A DNA stretch of 64,000 nucleotides from Brachynemurus nebulosus (GCA_035578155.1 JAPWDM010000016.1:7748005-7812004), one strand, 5' to 3'; shown: positions 1-10,199, counted from the first letter of the stretch. Translations and numbers: made by a program. The notes: generated by a model not told the origin, from the sequence alone.

Positions 1-1238
1 CGAGGAGGTGACGCTTTTTTTACAGCCTTCCAGAAGTCAGCAGAATTTTTAGAACTTGCAATATTGGACACTATTTGTTTCTCATATTCCATCTTTTTAA
101 ATTTAATTAAATTTTTGAAAGTTTTTTTACTCTCTAGGTATTGTTCCTTAAAATTTCCAACGAATCCTTCCTTCCTGCACATTTTAAGTTTATCGCGAAC
201 AACGTGTTTTAATGTCACACACTCTAAGTCAAACCAAGGTTTATTTTTTGATTTTGGAATTTGACCATATTTTCTTGTTCCAAGCATCCCCAATCTTTCT
301 GCAGCTTGACATACTGTAGAAAGTAGATTTCTGTTCAGATCATTGCAATTAGCAGTGTTGAAGTTTACTCCAATTGAATTCGAATGTTGCATTATTTCTT
401 TAAATATATCTGCCTTCAGAGGATCCCACCTAAAGCATTTTTCGTATTTTGTCCTCTGTGTATGTGATACGTTAGTAATTTCTTTCGGTAAAAAGAGATT
501 AGTGGCTACTGGAAAATGATCTGATAGAACTACCATGTTATCTAATACAGAGAGATCATCAAGGAGGTTTAATGCAATATTATTAAACCACACTAGATCA
601 ATAACACTTGAACCATTAAAACCATTAAATGTAAATTTAGCGGGTTGGTCACTTTTTGTCCTTCCGTTTAGCAAAATGAATCCATATTCTTCCATAAGTT
701 CAACTAGCTTGCGACCACGTAGATTATACACTGGATCTAAAGTACTTCTTTCACTAATCACTTGCATACCTTCTATTAAATCTTCGTCAACTTGATTAAG
801 ACTGCCCACACGACAATTATAATCTCCTCCAATAATTACAACATCAGAACCATGCACAGTTATAATTTCACTTAAAAGTATCTGGAATTGTTCTAATACA
901 ATATTAATTTCTAAATTAGGTTTGAAGTAAACTGTCCCTATCACTACTTTTTTGGAATTTAATTCCAATAATAGAAATAACCACCAAGGTGAGGAGTCTA
1001 TAACTGTCACATCTTTAATAAACTTTTTATACATAATCATTATACCCCCATTCGCCCTACCATAACTTTTTTCTATCACTGCGAGTGAGAATTTAAAATC
1101 ATAATTATCAGAAAACCATTCACTATCACATTTAATATTTTTATCCAACCACGTTTCACATAAACAAATAATATCAAAAGAGAGAAATTGTTGTTCGACA
1201 TTACTTAAGTTTTGGAGTCCTTGCACGTTCCAGAACAT
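1..1238 (-). CDS. LINE-1 ORF2, apurinic-type endonuclease part (partial)
   Basis: The frame is open from an ATG at 1238 to the window edge, so the C-terminal reverse transcriptase must lie outside. The roughly 412 visible residues are an exonuclease-endonuclease-phosphatase fold that nicks the target DNA for target-primed reverse transcription. Visible motifs are CETW (catalytic Glu 28), GGDYN (Asp139 and Asn141), IDLVW near residue 213 and the terminal SDH (239-241). After the endonuclease comes the usual basic linker. It starts 26 bp after the ORF1 stop, a typical LINE arrangement. Unlike LINE-2 this part has no stops, so it looks younger. The clade is uncertain; ORF1 with a coiled coil plus this endonuclease fits Jockey/CR1-like groups. 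Confidence 0.9.
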   Translation of the reverse strand, partial: MFWNVQGLQNLSNVEQQFLSFDIICLCETWLDKNIKCDSEWFSDNYDFKFSLAVIEKSYGRANGGIMIMYKKFIKDVTVIDSSPWWLFLLLELNSKKVVIGTVYFKPNLEINIVLEQFQILLSEIITVHGSDVVIIGGDYNCRVGSLNQVDEDLIEGMQVISERSTLDPVYNLRGRKLVELMEEYGFILLNGRTKSDQPAKFTFNGFNGSSVIDLVWFNNIALNLLDDLSVLDNMVVLSDHFPVATNLFLPKEITNVSHTQRTKYEKCFRWDPLKADIFKEIMQHSNSIGVNFNTANCNDLNRNLLSTVCQAAERLGMLGTRKYGQIPKSKNKPWFDLECVTLKHVVRDKLKMCRKEGFVGNFKEQYLESKKTFKNLIKFKKMEYEKQIVSNIASSKNSADFWKAVKKASPP

Positions 1239-1264
1239 TATATTAGTATAGAGGGTTTCTTTAT

Positions 1265-2246
1265 TCAGTTTTTTGTAAGTGGAGTAGATCGTGGCCGAAG
1301 AAATCTTTCCATAGTAGGCGAAGGCGTGTCAACTTTAAAATTTTTTCGCTTGATGTTTTTATCAGAGGAATTTATTTTATCAGGAAATTTCACTACTTTT
1401 TGATTTTCTGGAATGCCAAGTGAAGTACCTGGTTGCACGGTTTGCATCTGTGCGACACTAGCGATTGTAGATTTATTCCCCTTTACTTGTTCGGTCGTTT
1501 GAAAATTTACTTGACTTTCGGTGGACAGAGTAATACATTGTTTGTTGGTTTCTTCTTGATCATTAGCTTCAGCTTCCGATCTATCTTCATCGAGTTCTAG
1601 TTCCTCATCGTGCGCTGTAACGTCTTGGTAATCTTCCTCTAGTTGTGTAATATTGTACATAGTTCCATGAACAATCAACCGATTTCCTCTTATGGATACA
1701 TTTTTTCCTTCATTCCGAAGGCGTTAGCTCCTTTCTTAAGTTTCTATCTTTTTCGATCAAATCTTCATTAATGTAAATGTCCGTGTTTTTTAGTTTTCTT
1801 CTGTTAGACAAAATTTCCATTTTTTTGCGATACGAGACTAGCGAAAGTATTACAGGTCTAGGTTTGCTTTGATTTTTTTTCCCAATTCTTCGTGTATAGT
1901 TAACATCAGAAATAGTACAATCCACATTCAGTTTTTCGTTCACTAGTGATAGTACCATGTTATCAAGCACTGCATATGTTTCACTTTCCACTTCAAGTAC
2001 GCCAAATATTATTAAATTGTTTTTCTTAAGCAGTCTGTCTTGTTTGTCCTGCTGTTCACTTAAGTGTTGTAATTCTTTTTCCAACTCATCTTGCCTTTTT
2101 AACACTTGCGTAACAGACATTTCAAAAGTTTCTATTTTTGTTTTAATTCCCACCAGTTCTTCTTTAATATCTTGCATACTTTGTTTCATTTCATTTTCCA
2201 TTCTTAACATAATTTGAAGTAATGGACTTTCTGCTGAATCACTCAT
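1265..2246 (-). pseudogene. LINE-1 ORF1 (coiled-coil nucleic-acid-binding protein), one frameshift
   Basis: ATG at 2246 (MSDSAESPLL) opens a protein with a heptad-rich coiled coil (about residues 10-70) and then an RRM-like block with NLIIFGV, a Thr-Arg-Arg-Ile-Gly-Lys segment and a terminal KDRNLRKEL. The frame ends at 1710. The continuation is found in another frame from about 1700 to 1265, with a conserved NEGKNVSIRGNRL segment and then an acidic Ser/Thr-rich tail. A single-base loss near 1705-1720 explains the break. ORF1 proteins coat LINE RNA and act as nucleic-acid chaperones. LINE-2 has a homologous ORF1 at 22564-23213. Confidence 0.8.
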
Positions 2247-2380
2247 TTCAGTTAAATAAAATAAAAAAAAAAAAAGTCTAATGGTGGCTCTTCTTGTCGA
2301 ACTTCTGACACCTTCGAAAGAATATGTATAACTTTCGTTTAAGACACTATCCACTGGACCACACAACTTTCATGTGAGTT

Positions 2381-4488
2381 AACAAAAAATTCAGAATATA
2401 TTTTTTAACTAGCGATACTTAATGTACAATACAGTTGAGTAGTTGTTTGTTTTAACCATGAAATGATAATTAACAATGATTCTATTTAATTACATAAAAC
2501 CTTTATTTTTATTTTATTTTAATTAGGCAATTGCAGTTTTAAATAATCAATATATTTTTACACTTAAAAAATTTGATTAATAGAATTTATTAAATTATTA
2601 TTTAAAAATTATTCAATTATTATTTAATTGTTAGAATTAAAAAATATTATATAGAGAACACACAACCTTCCTCTTTGACAAACACAACCGAACTGATTCG
2701 CTAGCGATAGCGAAGATACTGCGAGCGACAACGAAGCTGATTATGAAGAGAATACAGTCGCCAACGATGGTGATGAAAAAATTTCAGGTAAAGGGTTATA
2801 CTTAAGGCCCAACAGAAGATATTAAAATAAGTTATCAACATTTAATAAGTTGTTAAAAAAAATCTTTGAAATTTTTCCAACAGCTGTATGTTAATTATTT
2901 AATAAAATATTTTAAAATAATGTGCGTATTATTATTTCTTACATACCACAGTCCTTAATTCTAGTAATTCGTTAAAAAAGATCACGGAAATGATTGTTCT
3001 TACAACGAACTATGTAATGTGTATTTTCTGAGCTATTAAAATAGGTAATGTTTTACTTGCTCCTGAATATAGGCAATTAAATTGCATTGCTCCGTTGACG
3101 TTCTGACACAATAGAACATATGTGCAAACTATGTAATTCTTGCCAATAAGTATTCACCCATATTATTAATGATTTGTTAAAAATAAAGTATCGTCGAACA
3201 ATAATGATCTAAAACTGTTGTGCAGGAAAGGGTTAATTAATTGAATTCAGCATAATTCCGGAAAAATAAAATAAAATTTCATACTCCAAATTAAAGTTTT
3301 CATCCGCTCTTGAAAACGACGACAATTATTTTACTTCCCACCCTGTATACGTATTTATTCCTAAGATATTAACTTACATACATAACGTTTTTTGCATTAA
3401 CGCATTATTTTCAACTCGCTGCATAGAAAGAAAATATTTAGATATTAATAATATATTTTTTTGTAAAAAGAATAGTTTTTGATTTTCGATTACATTAACT
3501 TTCAAAATTTTATGGAAATTTAATTATTTTCTTTTTTTAGGATTGATAAAATTTTAATATGACTCTTTATTGCTGCTCACCTACGTCACATAGGGAACTC
3601 CTATGCAAAATTTCATTCTTTTAAACCCAACGGTTTAGGCTGTGCGTTGTCTGTCAGTCAGTCAGTCAGTGTTAGAAATCTATTACGTAGATATATTACC
3701 TAAATCACTCAATATATGTAATGTTCTTATTTATCTCAGAATACCCCCGGGAGAGTTTTAAGTTTATTGTTGGGATTCCATGAACCAAATCGTTCATCGT
3801 CATTTGTTAGTGCAACCTTATTTTTTAACAATTACTAACGTCTTAAGACTTAAAGTTTTTTCATCATCATTTTTTTTTTTGGCAAACTTGTTAATTAATA
3901 TATGTATAGACATGACGTAGTATATAATCAGAAATATCGTGAAGTCAGATTATGATTTTGTTAAATTTTTTAATAAATAAAACACATTTTTATAAATTAT
4001 AATAATATACAATATATTGAAGTATGACAATATGAGAAAAAAAAAACGCCTATTTAGCATTGATAAAATAATTTCGTATTTAAGATGAATTGCTATTACT
4101 ACCGTCTTTTACAAAAACTAGAGGTCATTTAATACCTATAGATATATTTAACTAATTTTTTAACAATAGCAAGTAATAAATTTTTTTGATAAAAATAGCT
4201 ATAAATTTTTTAGATAAGTTATAAAATATTAAAAGGAAAATTTTCTTAAAATATATGGAACGTTGTGCTATTAATTTAAGACTAAAAAAAATATTATAAG
4301 GAGAAATTAATGTTTCAAAACTGTTTTAAATTCTTGATATTACATATTCAGTTTTAAAAATATTAAGAAATATGATTTTTTTACAATATATTGATATTGT
4401 AAAAAATATGTTTTTAACGGTGTAGAAACCCGTACTTTTAACAGAGTACTATATATGCGAAATATTATATTACTATATATGCAAGAAA
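2381..4488. other. AT-rich intergenic DNA with repeat debris
   Basis: No gene is recognised in about 2.1 kb. It holds long A/T tracts, a CACCCTGTATAC motif near 3350 (the inverse of a tail common in insect repeats), and a short CAGT tandem near 3655-3670 next to text that looks like an old repeat end. Confidence 0.5.
2697..2824 (+). pseudogene. Acidic peptide fragment, possibly a transposase N-terminus
   Basis: A frame of about 42 codons without a start encodes a strongly acidic Ser/Asp/Glu-rich stretch (SDSEDTASDNEADYEEN). It is more GC-rich than its surroundings, which suggests captured coding sequence. piggyBac-type transposases often have such acidic N-termini, but nothing else of one is present. 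A GTAAAG that could be a splice donor sits at the end of the acidic part. Identity is a guess. Confidence 0.2.
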
Positions 4489-4794
4489 GTGCTCTGTGAA
4501 GGAATCAAAGATCACCAATTGGCCGACTTGTGTATTAAAATAGTGAAAAATTATCCAACAAACACCATTGAATTTATAGAGGTGGTTTGTAGACTTTTCA
4601 AGCGCAATTATAGACGAAATGTCGGAAATATTGAGATAACGGAATATTTCTGTTGTATGGAATTTACGGATCATTACATCAATCTTCTCCAATGTTCTAA
4701 TGCAGAATTAAGAGAACTAAGTAAAGCGAAGCGTCGAGAGGAAATTATTAAACAACTCGTTGAAAACTCTGAAATACCAACAATTCTACGATAA
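4489..4794 (+). pseudogene. Unrecognised protein, 5'-truncated remnant
   Basis: The open frame reaches a stop at 4792-4794. It has no convincing ATG at its left end, so the 5' part is probably missing. The peptide of about 100 residues is rich in Leu, Ile and Cys and ends in a charged helix-like segment (KAKRREEIIKQLVENSE). I do not recognise the family. It lies in tandem with two other reading frames (4963-5094 and 5147-5659), and the three together resemble a compact viral or Maverick-like gene cluster. A tRNA-like insertion sits directly against its stop codon. Confidence 0.4.
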
Positions 4795-4800
4795 ACTAAT

Positions 4801-4906
4801 GAGCGGCGTAGTAATGTAGATGACGAATCTCCCCCGGTTGGTTTCGAACTCACAATCTACCAGATAAGCGCGGAGTTGCTAACTACTACACCAACTCGGG
4901 GTCGAC
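4801..4906 (-). repeat. tRNA-derived (SINE-like) insertion with 8-bp target duplication
   Basis: On the minus strand the 106 bp read like a degenerate tRNA. There is a D-arm with GTTG/CAAC stem around GTGTAGTAGTTAG (A box), and a B box GAGTTCGAAACC. CCCCG near the start could pair with CGGGG near the end, and a TAT triplet lies in the anticodon-loop position. The acceptor and T stems are imperfect, so it is not a working tRNA. It is flanked by direct repeats AAACTAAT at 4793-4800 and 4907-4914. The left copy overlaps the stop codon of the upstream remnant. Confidence 0.6.
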
Positions 4907-4962
4907 AAACTAATTGATTTTCCACAATAAAATAGCATGATAGCGAATCATTGAAAAGTTGA

Positions 4963-5094
4963 CCGGTGGATATTCGAATTGAATTTAAAACGTTGAAGGA
5001 GGTACCGGAGAATACATCAGCATTTTGCCTTCTACTACATGATCGTGTGGTTCAATATAATCCATTGACGAATATTGTTACAAAATATGTATAA
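4963..5094 (+). pseudogene. C-terminal fragment of an unidentified protein
   Basis: This is a 43-codon frame directly after a stop. It encodes a beta-rich tail (ENTSAFCLLLHDR, then VVQYNPLTNIV) and stops at 5092-5094. The amphipathic pattern looks like real protein, not chance. It might be the end of a Maverick-type capsid protein, but I cannot confirm this. Its TAA lies inside the TATA box of the next gene, a very compact arrangement. Confidence 0.35.
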
Positions 5095-5126
5095 AAGCAT
5101 CGCAATCCGACTATAAATCAGTCAGT
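5090..5126 (+). promoter_or_regulatory. Core promoter: TATA box and TCAGT initiator
   Basis: TATAAAAG lies at 5090-5097 and TCAGTC at 5118-5123, with the initiator A about 30 bp downstream of the TATA start. This is the standard arthropod TATA + Inr spacing. It precedes the ATG at 5147 by about 27 bases of leader. Confidence 0.75.
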
Positions 5127-5146
5127 TTCGCTCTAGACAACGCACA

Positions 5147-5659
5147 ATGAAGACCGACGCAGCAATTGTTGACTTCCAAGGATTTCCAAATTCAACAAAT
5201 GGGAAATTCTACATAAAGGAATTGGCTGTGTTGAAATTCGATTCTTCCGAAGAAAATTGTGGTGAAGATTATATACTACAACACTATATTTTCAAATCAC
5301 CAATACCGTTTTGTGGATTAAGTGAAAAAGATCAACGCACAGCTCGCTGGTTACGGAAAAAGCATCATGGGTTCGCCTGGATGGATGAACATATTGAATA
5401 CGAGGAACTACAATACATTTTAATAAACAATCTACACGGAACTCGAATCATCTACACGAAAGGAGAAGAAAAAGTGCGGTATTTGAAACGACTACTACCA
5501 TCAGCGCCCATTATGAACTTTGAAGAAATAACAATTTGCCCCAAGTTGAGAATCATAACTTCAACATACACTAGTCCTCGATGCGGCCATCATTCCGGAG
5601 CAACTTGCGCCATGGAAAATGTCATATCCATATACAAATATTATTGTAATAACATTTAA
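5147..5659 (+). CDS. Orphan 'DxQGF' protein, 170 aa, intact
   Basis: A single-exon gene with its own TATA/Inr promoter. It starts MKTDAAIVDFQGF and has a KELAVLKF strand, an ARWLRKKHHGFAW block near residue 70, then GEEKVRYL, and ends with PRCGHHSGATCAMENV, a His/Cys-rich tail. It is homologous over its length to the gene repeated in both arms of the palindromic element (11365-11839 and 16210-16684): DIQGY for DFQGF, RWLCRNWHGIPW for RWLRKKHHGFAW, GGEKKKW for GEEKVRYL. The N-terminal D-x-Q on a beta strand and the H/C tail recall RNase H-fold exonucleases whose usual D-x-E has lost the Glu, but this is speculation. I know no established function. AATAAA signals and an A-run follow at 5688-5722. 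Confidence 0.7.
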   Translation: MKTDAAIVDFQGFPNSTNGKFYIKELAVLKFDSSEENCGEDYILQHYIFKSPIPFCGLSEKDQRTARWLRKKHHGFAWMDEHIEYEELQYILINNLHGTRIIYTKGEEKVRYLKRLLPSAPIMNFEEITICPKLRIITSTYTSPRCGHHSGATCAMENVISIYKYYCNNI

Positions 5660-5725
5660 ACATTTTTATTGTAAAATATTTCTTTTTAAAATAAATTTAT
5701 TAAAATAAAAAAAAAAAAATGTGTT
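5660..5725 (+). terminator. Polyadenylation region of the 170-aa gene
   Basis: AATAAA near 5690 and a second AATAAA-like motif lead into a run of about 13 A. The run could be the footprint of a processed transcript or just a low-complexity tract. Confidence 0.4.
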
Positions 5726-5774
5726 TTTATTTAGAGAAAAACCTGTATAAACCTGTTTTCAGATAAAAATATTA

Positions 5775-6098
5775 TAAAATTATGGAAGCAGCGCCATCTT
5801 TTCATGGAATTTTGAATTTAGGTACAGAGTTCGCGGTAGCTCAGATTAGCAACGACATCTTTTAATGGCTAGTTTAACTATCAAAAAGGATTTTCAGCAC
5901 CATCTATTGATAATTTTTCAAATTTACGCATAGGGTTCACTAGTATCCAGACTAGCAACGCTATCAAAGGTGACTGCGCCATCTATTAGGGGAATTTTCA
6001 AACTTACGCACAGGAATCGCTATTATCCAAACTACGAGAGCCATCTAGCAGTGAATTTACAAAGCTCGAAGATGGTTGCGCCATCTGTTAGGGAATTT
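5775..6098. repeat. Degenerate tandem repeat with GCGCCATCT motifs
   Basis: The phrase (G)CGCCATCT(A/G)TTA recurs about every 60-100 bp, with GAATTTTCAAACTTACGCA and 'ATCCAGACTAGCAA' phrases between. The units are highly diverged. No coding potential is seen. Confidence 0.5.
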
Positions 6099-6216
6099 TT
6101 CAGTTCTTAGGTTAGAAAAAATTTTGTTAGGTTAAGCTAAGTTGGCTTAGGTTTGGTTAGGTTAGGTCAAGTTCCGTTGGGTTCTGTTAGGTTAGAAAAA
6201 ATTTCACTAGATATCG
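6099..6216 (+). repeat. TTAGG-rich tract (insect telomere-like motif)
   Basis: GTTAGGTTAGG and related TTAGGTT words recur irregularly through about 115 bp. TTAGG is the canonical insect telomere repeat, but scattered internal TTAGG-like tracts are common in insect genomes. Confidence 0.5.
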
Positions 6217-6235
6217 TTAGGTTGGAGACCAAATT

Positions 6236-6378
6236 TTGCTCCACCCACCGCCGGAGGGTTCTAGAACCGCCTCGGTAGTTTTGCCTCCTGCCGAGGTCAC
6301 TCAAAAAGTCGGCAGGAGGGAAGGAGGGCTTCGTTCTGTCCAATCCTTACTACTAACAATAATAATAATAATTTTATA
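6236..6378 (+). repeat. GC-rich retroelement 3' end with (AAT)n tail
   Basis: A GC-rich block (CCGCCGGAGGG ... GCCTCCTGCCGAGG ... GGCAGGAGG) is followed by ACAATAATAATAATAAT. That is the look of a SINE or LINE 3' tail on the + strand. The (ATT)n on the opposite strand could instead be the tail of LINE-2. Confidence 0.4.
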
Positions 6379-6585
6379 TGACATGAGATATAAAAAAAAA
6401 AAATATAGTTATTAAAAGAAGAAACAAAAAATTGCTTCTATTTTGGAGTGATAGTAAATAGTAAATGGTAAACAATAAATATTAGATAATAAATATTATA
6501 TTTTAACTGTGATAAATGTAGTGAATATGGTAGTTATAATTATGGTACATTAATCCTTTACTCATATAAAATAATACTACTTGTT

Positions 6586-6813
6586 TTAAGGGCTGTTGTA
6601 ACAAAGACATATATTTGTTGAATTTAAGTCAGTCAAAAGCTGAATAAGTTTGGGGTTAGTATTCAAATTTTTTGGTATTATGGTGTCAATGCAGTCCTTT
6701 ATTGTCCAGGCATATATAGGACAAACAAACATGAAATGATCTAGAGTCTCTATCTCTTGCGTATTACAAATTTCACATATTTTAGTAGCGTCCCATTGGT
6801 AAGAGATATTTTG
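6586..6813 (-). pseudogene. LINE-2 ORF2 C-terminus with zinc-knuckle-like motif
   Basis: On the minus strand the peptide contains ICEICNTQEIETLDHFMFVC, a C-x2-C-x8-H-x4-C motif typical of the end of LINE ORF2 proteins, then about 45 residues and a stop at 6586-6588. It is cut off from the rest of ORF2 by a TTAA-site insertion at its upstream edge. Confidence 0.75.
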
Positions 6814-6817
6814 TTAA

Positions 6818-7263
6818 CACTTTCAGTCCCATGGATTCGGCATCCGAAACCAAACAAAACATCCCCAGAGGCCGACCGCGATCAATGATTAATTGATTAG
6901 TTGGTTACGCATTATGTTTGCGATGTTTATCATCATTCCATCACACGGATATGTTTCTACTTACACAAATACAGCATACCATTACCAACACATACTACTC
7001 TTTTGGTTTCTATGCATAAAAATTTCAAGATAAACAAAAAATACATAAAAAATATAATTTATATTTTTAAATAAAATTGATTTGAATGTCAGTGTATATG
7101 TATGTAGTATGTACGTATGTTTACAGTTTTATGGTTTTACACATACATGTTGAACTGTGTTGAATCTATTCAGTGTTTGAATCATTTTATGTATTTGTTT
7201 GTTTTTTTAAATATTGCCGGCTTCCGGGGAAGTTTACTATGAAAGTGCTCGGGCCTCATAGTG
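6818..7263. mobile_element. piggyBac-like MITE in a TTAA site (446 bp)
   Basis: TTAA flanks both ends (6814-6817 and 7264-7267). The ends are CACTTTCAGTCCC and, inverted, CACTATGAGGCCC. Both outer ~60-80 bp match the element at 42239-43364. No open frame of interest is present, so it is non-autonomous. TTAA duplication with CAC-type ends is the piggyBac signature. It interrupts LINE-2 ORF2. Confidence 0.75.
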
Positions 7264-7267
7264 TTAA

Positions 7268-9121
7268 TATAAAATTTTATTAATGGCCGTAGCTCACTTA
7301 TGACTCGTAATTTGGCTATGCTTAATGGTAGAGCTAGATATGTTTGAGCGTTCCCTTAGTGCTTAGTATATTTATAGATTTGACTATAGGAGGAATTATC
7401 TACCCGGTCATTATCCTCCTACCATATTTGTCTATCATATTCTCATAGTATTAAGTTTATAGAATTTTTAATTAGATTAGAATTTTGTTCTTCCCATAAG
7501 CTGGAAAAGCCTAATCTATCTAAAGGGTTCTTTAATTTTGTTACCCAGTTATATTTAACGATACTGTCGGGGCAAAGGTCTAATTCGCATAACCTGTTGT
7601 AACATATTTTTGGTAACCTGTCCTCCGGCATTAATAATATTTTTTCCCACCACAAAAGCACACTCTTCAACGCGAAGGAACTAATAGGATCTAAACCCGT
7701 CTCTGCCCTTATAAACAATAAAGGTATTTAATATATCTAGACTGAACTTTTTCTAATTCGGAGAGATAATTTAAACTCCAGATTTCCGCAGCATATAGAA
7801 GAGTAGCTGAAACTGTACTGTGCAATAGCATAATTCTGCAATCCCACGAGTTTGTTTTCGATGCCGTCAGTAACTCGCGGACTTTATTAATAGCTACATT
7901 AGCTTTATTTACGGCCGTATCTAAATATTTTTTGAACATTACAGAGCTAGAGAAAACTACACCCAGATAAGTATATTCATTAACGATGTTAATGTTTGAA
8001 TCGTTATATTTAAAATTAAGCGACTGACTAACTCGACCTCCCTTTCTAAATATTACCATTTTGGTTTTATCCTTATTTATTTCTAACTTATATTTTTGGC
8101 AATATTTAGAGAGAGTGTCTAACTGTCTTTGAGCATTTCCAGGTGAATCACTAAAAAGTACTAAGTCATCTGCATAGAACAAACATCTTACCTCTGTACG
8201 GCCGTCAATATTTAAACCTCTTATATTATTTTTTATTAAGAAATCACCAAAATCGGCAATGAACAGGTTAAACAACACAGGGCTCAACGAGTCACCTTCC
8301 ATAAGGCCTTTTGTTAAATTGATTTGTTGACTCTTAATGTTGTTTATTTTTATCTTAAATGTAGCGTTCTTATAAAGGTTTGAAATAATAGTAATTAATT
8401 TTCTACTAACTCTAATCTCAAATAATCTTTGCCAAAGAATATGATGGTCTATACTATCGAAAGCTTTTTTGAAGTCCACGAAAATGGCAAAAACTTTCCG
8501 GGCTTTAAGTCGCACGTTCGCTTGCAAGCATGCCATTAGCACAAACAGATTATCAACACACCCTCTACCCTTTCGGAAGCTTGCTTGAATCTCCAGTATT
8601 ATGTTTGCATTATGTTTGCATCTTCTGCCCAGGTAAGTAAACGATTGCTAATTATCGTTGTAAATATTTTTGTTGTGGTATTTAAAAGTGATATAAGACG
8701 ATAGTTATCAAGATCTGTTAAATTACCTTTTTTTACGAATTAGGAATATTTCTGCTTCTGACCAGGTACTTGGTGGGTTTTCTGTCTCCAATACTTTTGT
8801 GAACATATTGAGCATTAATTCCTTTACTTTGGCAGGGATGTGGTTAATAAAATCAGACGATAACCCGTCAGGGCCGGCAGCTTTTCCTGGTTTACACTTT
8901 ATAAGAGCATAATCTAATTCTGCACTCCTTAGTTTCCTATCGAGTCATGGGTGTTTAGCATCTAAAAAATAAATTTTATCACTTACACATAAAGGATTTA
9001 AAGTTAAAAAGTAATCGATCCATTTTTCTATATCAACTGGATTTTGCTTTAATTTTGGCTTGTATTTTAAAGTTCCAATAGTTTTCCAGAAACTGTTGGA
9101 GTCTTTTGTATTCAGGAGTTT
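7268..9121 (-). pseudogene. LINE-2 ORF2 reverse transcriptase region
   Basis: The central open segment (7709-8542) has the core reverse transcriptase motifs in order: DFKKAFD (palm, first Asp), GDSLSPVLF, then FYADD with both catalytic Asp residues, then KTKMVIF and YLGVVF. Upstream, before a small duplication that shifts the frame near 8600, come SFRKGRGCVDN and KPGKAAGPDG. The stretch to 9121 is the linker between endonuclease and RT. Downstream is a C-terminal segment with WWEKILL (7443-7718). Stops and frameshifts break it repeatedly. It ends at 9121, where the palindromic element begins. Confidence 0.9.
9116..9121 (+). repeat. Left 6-bp target-site duplication (GAGTTT)
   Basis: GAGTTT here matches GAGTTT at 18928-18933, immediately outside the two ends of the palindromic element and inside LINE-2 sequence on both sides. 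Confidence 0.85.
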
Positions 9122-9496
9122 AGTAGATAGGCTGTGCCGATTCTGGGCCACCGTAAAACTAACCAACTTGAACCCTTTTGCCAATGGTTGAAATCGTGTG
9201 ACTTTACGGTACTACACATTCCGAACTGATGAGTCATCAAAATGTATTGATGTGCAAACCTTAACCTTTGACCCGGCACGTACCGAGTAATGTATTTAAA
9301 ATTTGTTGTTGACATTTAACCCCACACTCGCTCATACTGTTGGCCTTGAAATTCGTAAGAGATGAGTCATTACCCGCAACCAAATTAATTTATGTTAACC
9401 CATTATGCGTCATCACTATTTAGTCATCACAATTTGGTTTTGTGTTAACCCATTATGCGTCAGCACTAATGTAATTTTTGAATGCAAACCTAACGC

Positions 9497-9582
9497 ATGC
9501 GCAGACTGAATTTAACTACACGACGCATGCGCAGACTGAATTTTAGAACCCGGCGCATGCGCAGACTGAATTTTAGGTTACA
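9497..9582 (+). repeat. Three ~28-bp GC-rich units in the outer arm
   Basis: CGCATGCGCAGACTGAATTT occurs three times about 28 bp apart, and again inverted at 18467-18552. The core GCATGCGC is self-complementary. It may be a protein-binding site; its function is unknown. Confidence 0.7.
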
Positions 9583-9592
9583 AATTGATAGC

Positions 9593-10125
9593 TGGGGTAC
9601 ACTACCACGTCAAAAATGTGGAGTTACCCTAACTCGGGGGTGGCCCCAAACTTTTGACACCGTACTGTACTTAAATTTTTGGTACACTACCGTGTCAAAA
9701 GTGCGGACACCCCTGACCAAAAAGGTATCCGATCACTTTTTGAAGCGCACTGTACTTATTTTTTGTGTGTACATGCAAACCTTAGCCTTTAATCTCACTT
9801 AATTGAGTCATCTTAAACGAAAGGTACACTATCACGTCAAAAATGTGGGATTACCCTAATCCAAGGGGTGGCCCCAAACTTTTGACACCGTACTGTACTT
9901 AAATTTTTGGTACACTACCGTATCAAAAGTGTGGACCCCCCTGACCAAAAAGGTATCCGATCACTTTTTGAAGCGTACTGTACTTATTTTGTGTACGTGC
10001 AAACCTTGACCCCAACACGCGCTTGCCTTAATTGCGTCATTTTAAACGAAAGGTACACTACCAAGTTAAAAATATGGAGAATACCCTAACCCAAGGGGCG
10101 GCCGCTAAATTTTGTGGGGGCACTG
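9593..10125 (+). repeat. ~228-bp tandem repeat in the outer arm
   Basis: Units start with GGTACACTA at about 9595, 9822 and 10051, the third partial. Each contains a half-unit copy of the same opening and a GTATCCGATCACTTTTTGAAGC block. The mirror copy is at 17924-18456. Open frames that cross it are not conserved and are probably not genes. Confidence 0.75.
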
Positions 10126-10199
10126 TACCAAGCGCTAGCCGCAATCATGACTTCAGACTCCAGACTCCAGAGTCCAGATTTCTGACCGCTACTGTACTG

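Larger units (their letters stand above)
1..2380 (-). mobile_element. LINE-1, non-LTR retrotransposon, 5' part
   Basis: ORF1 followed by ORF2 endonuclease on the minus strand, with a short 5' leader ending near 2380. The 3' half and tail are outside the window, so no target-site duplication can be read. The 5' limit is approximate because no boundary signal is visible. Confidence 0.8.

Noticed and set aside
4801..4906. A functional tRNA gene
   Set aside because: The acceptor and T stems do not pair properly and direct duplications flank it, so it is an inserted tRNA-like sequence.
6099..6216. A true telomere
   Set aside because: The TTAGG-like words are irregular and internal, with ordinary sequence on both sides.
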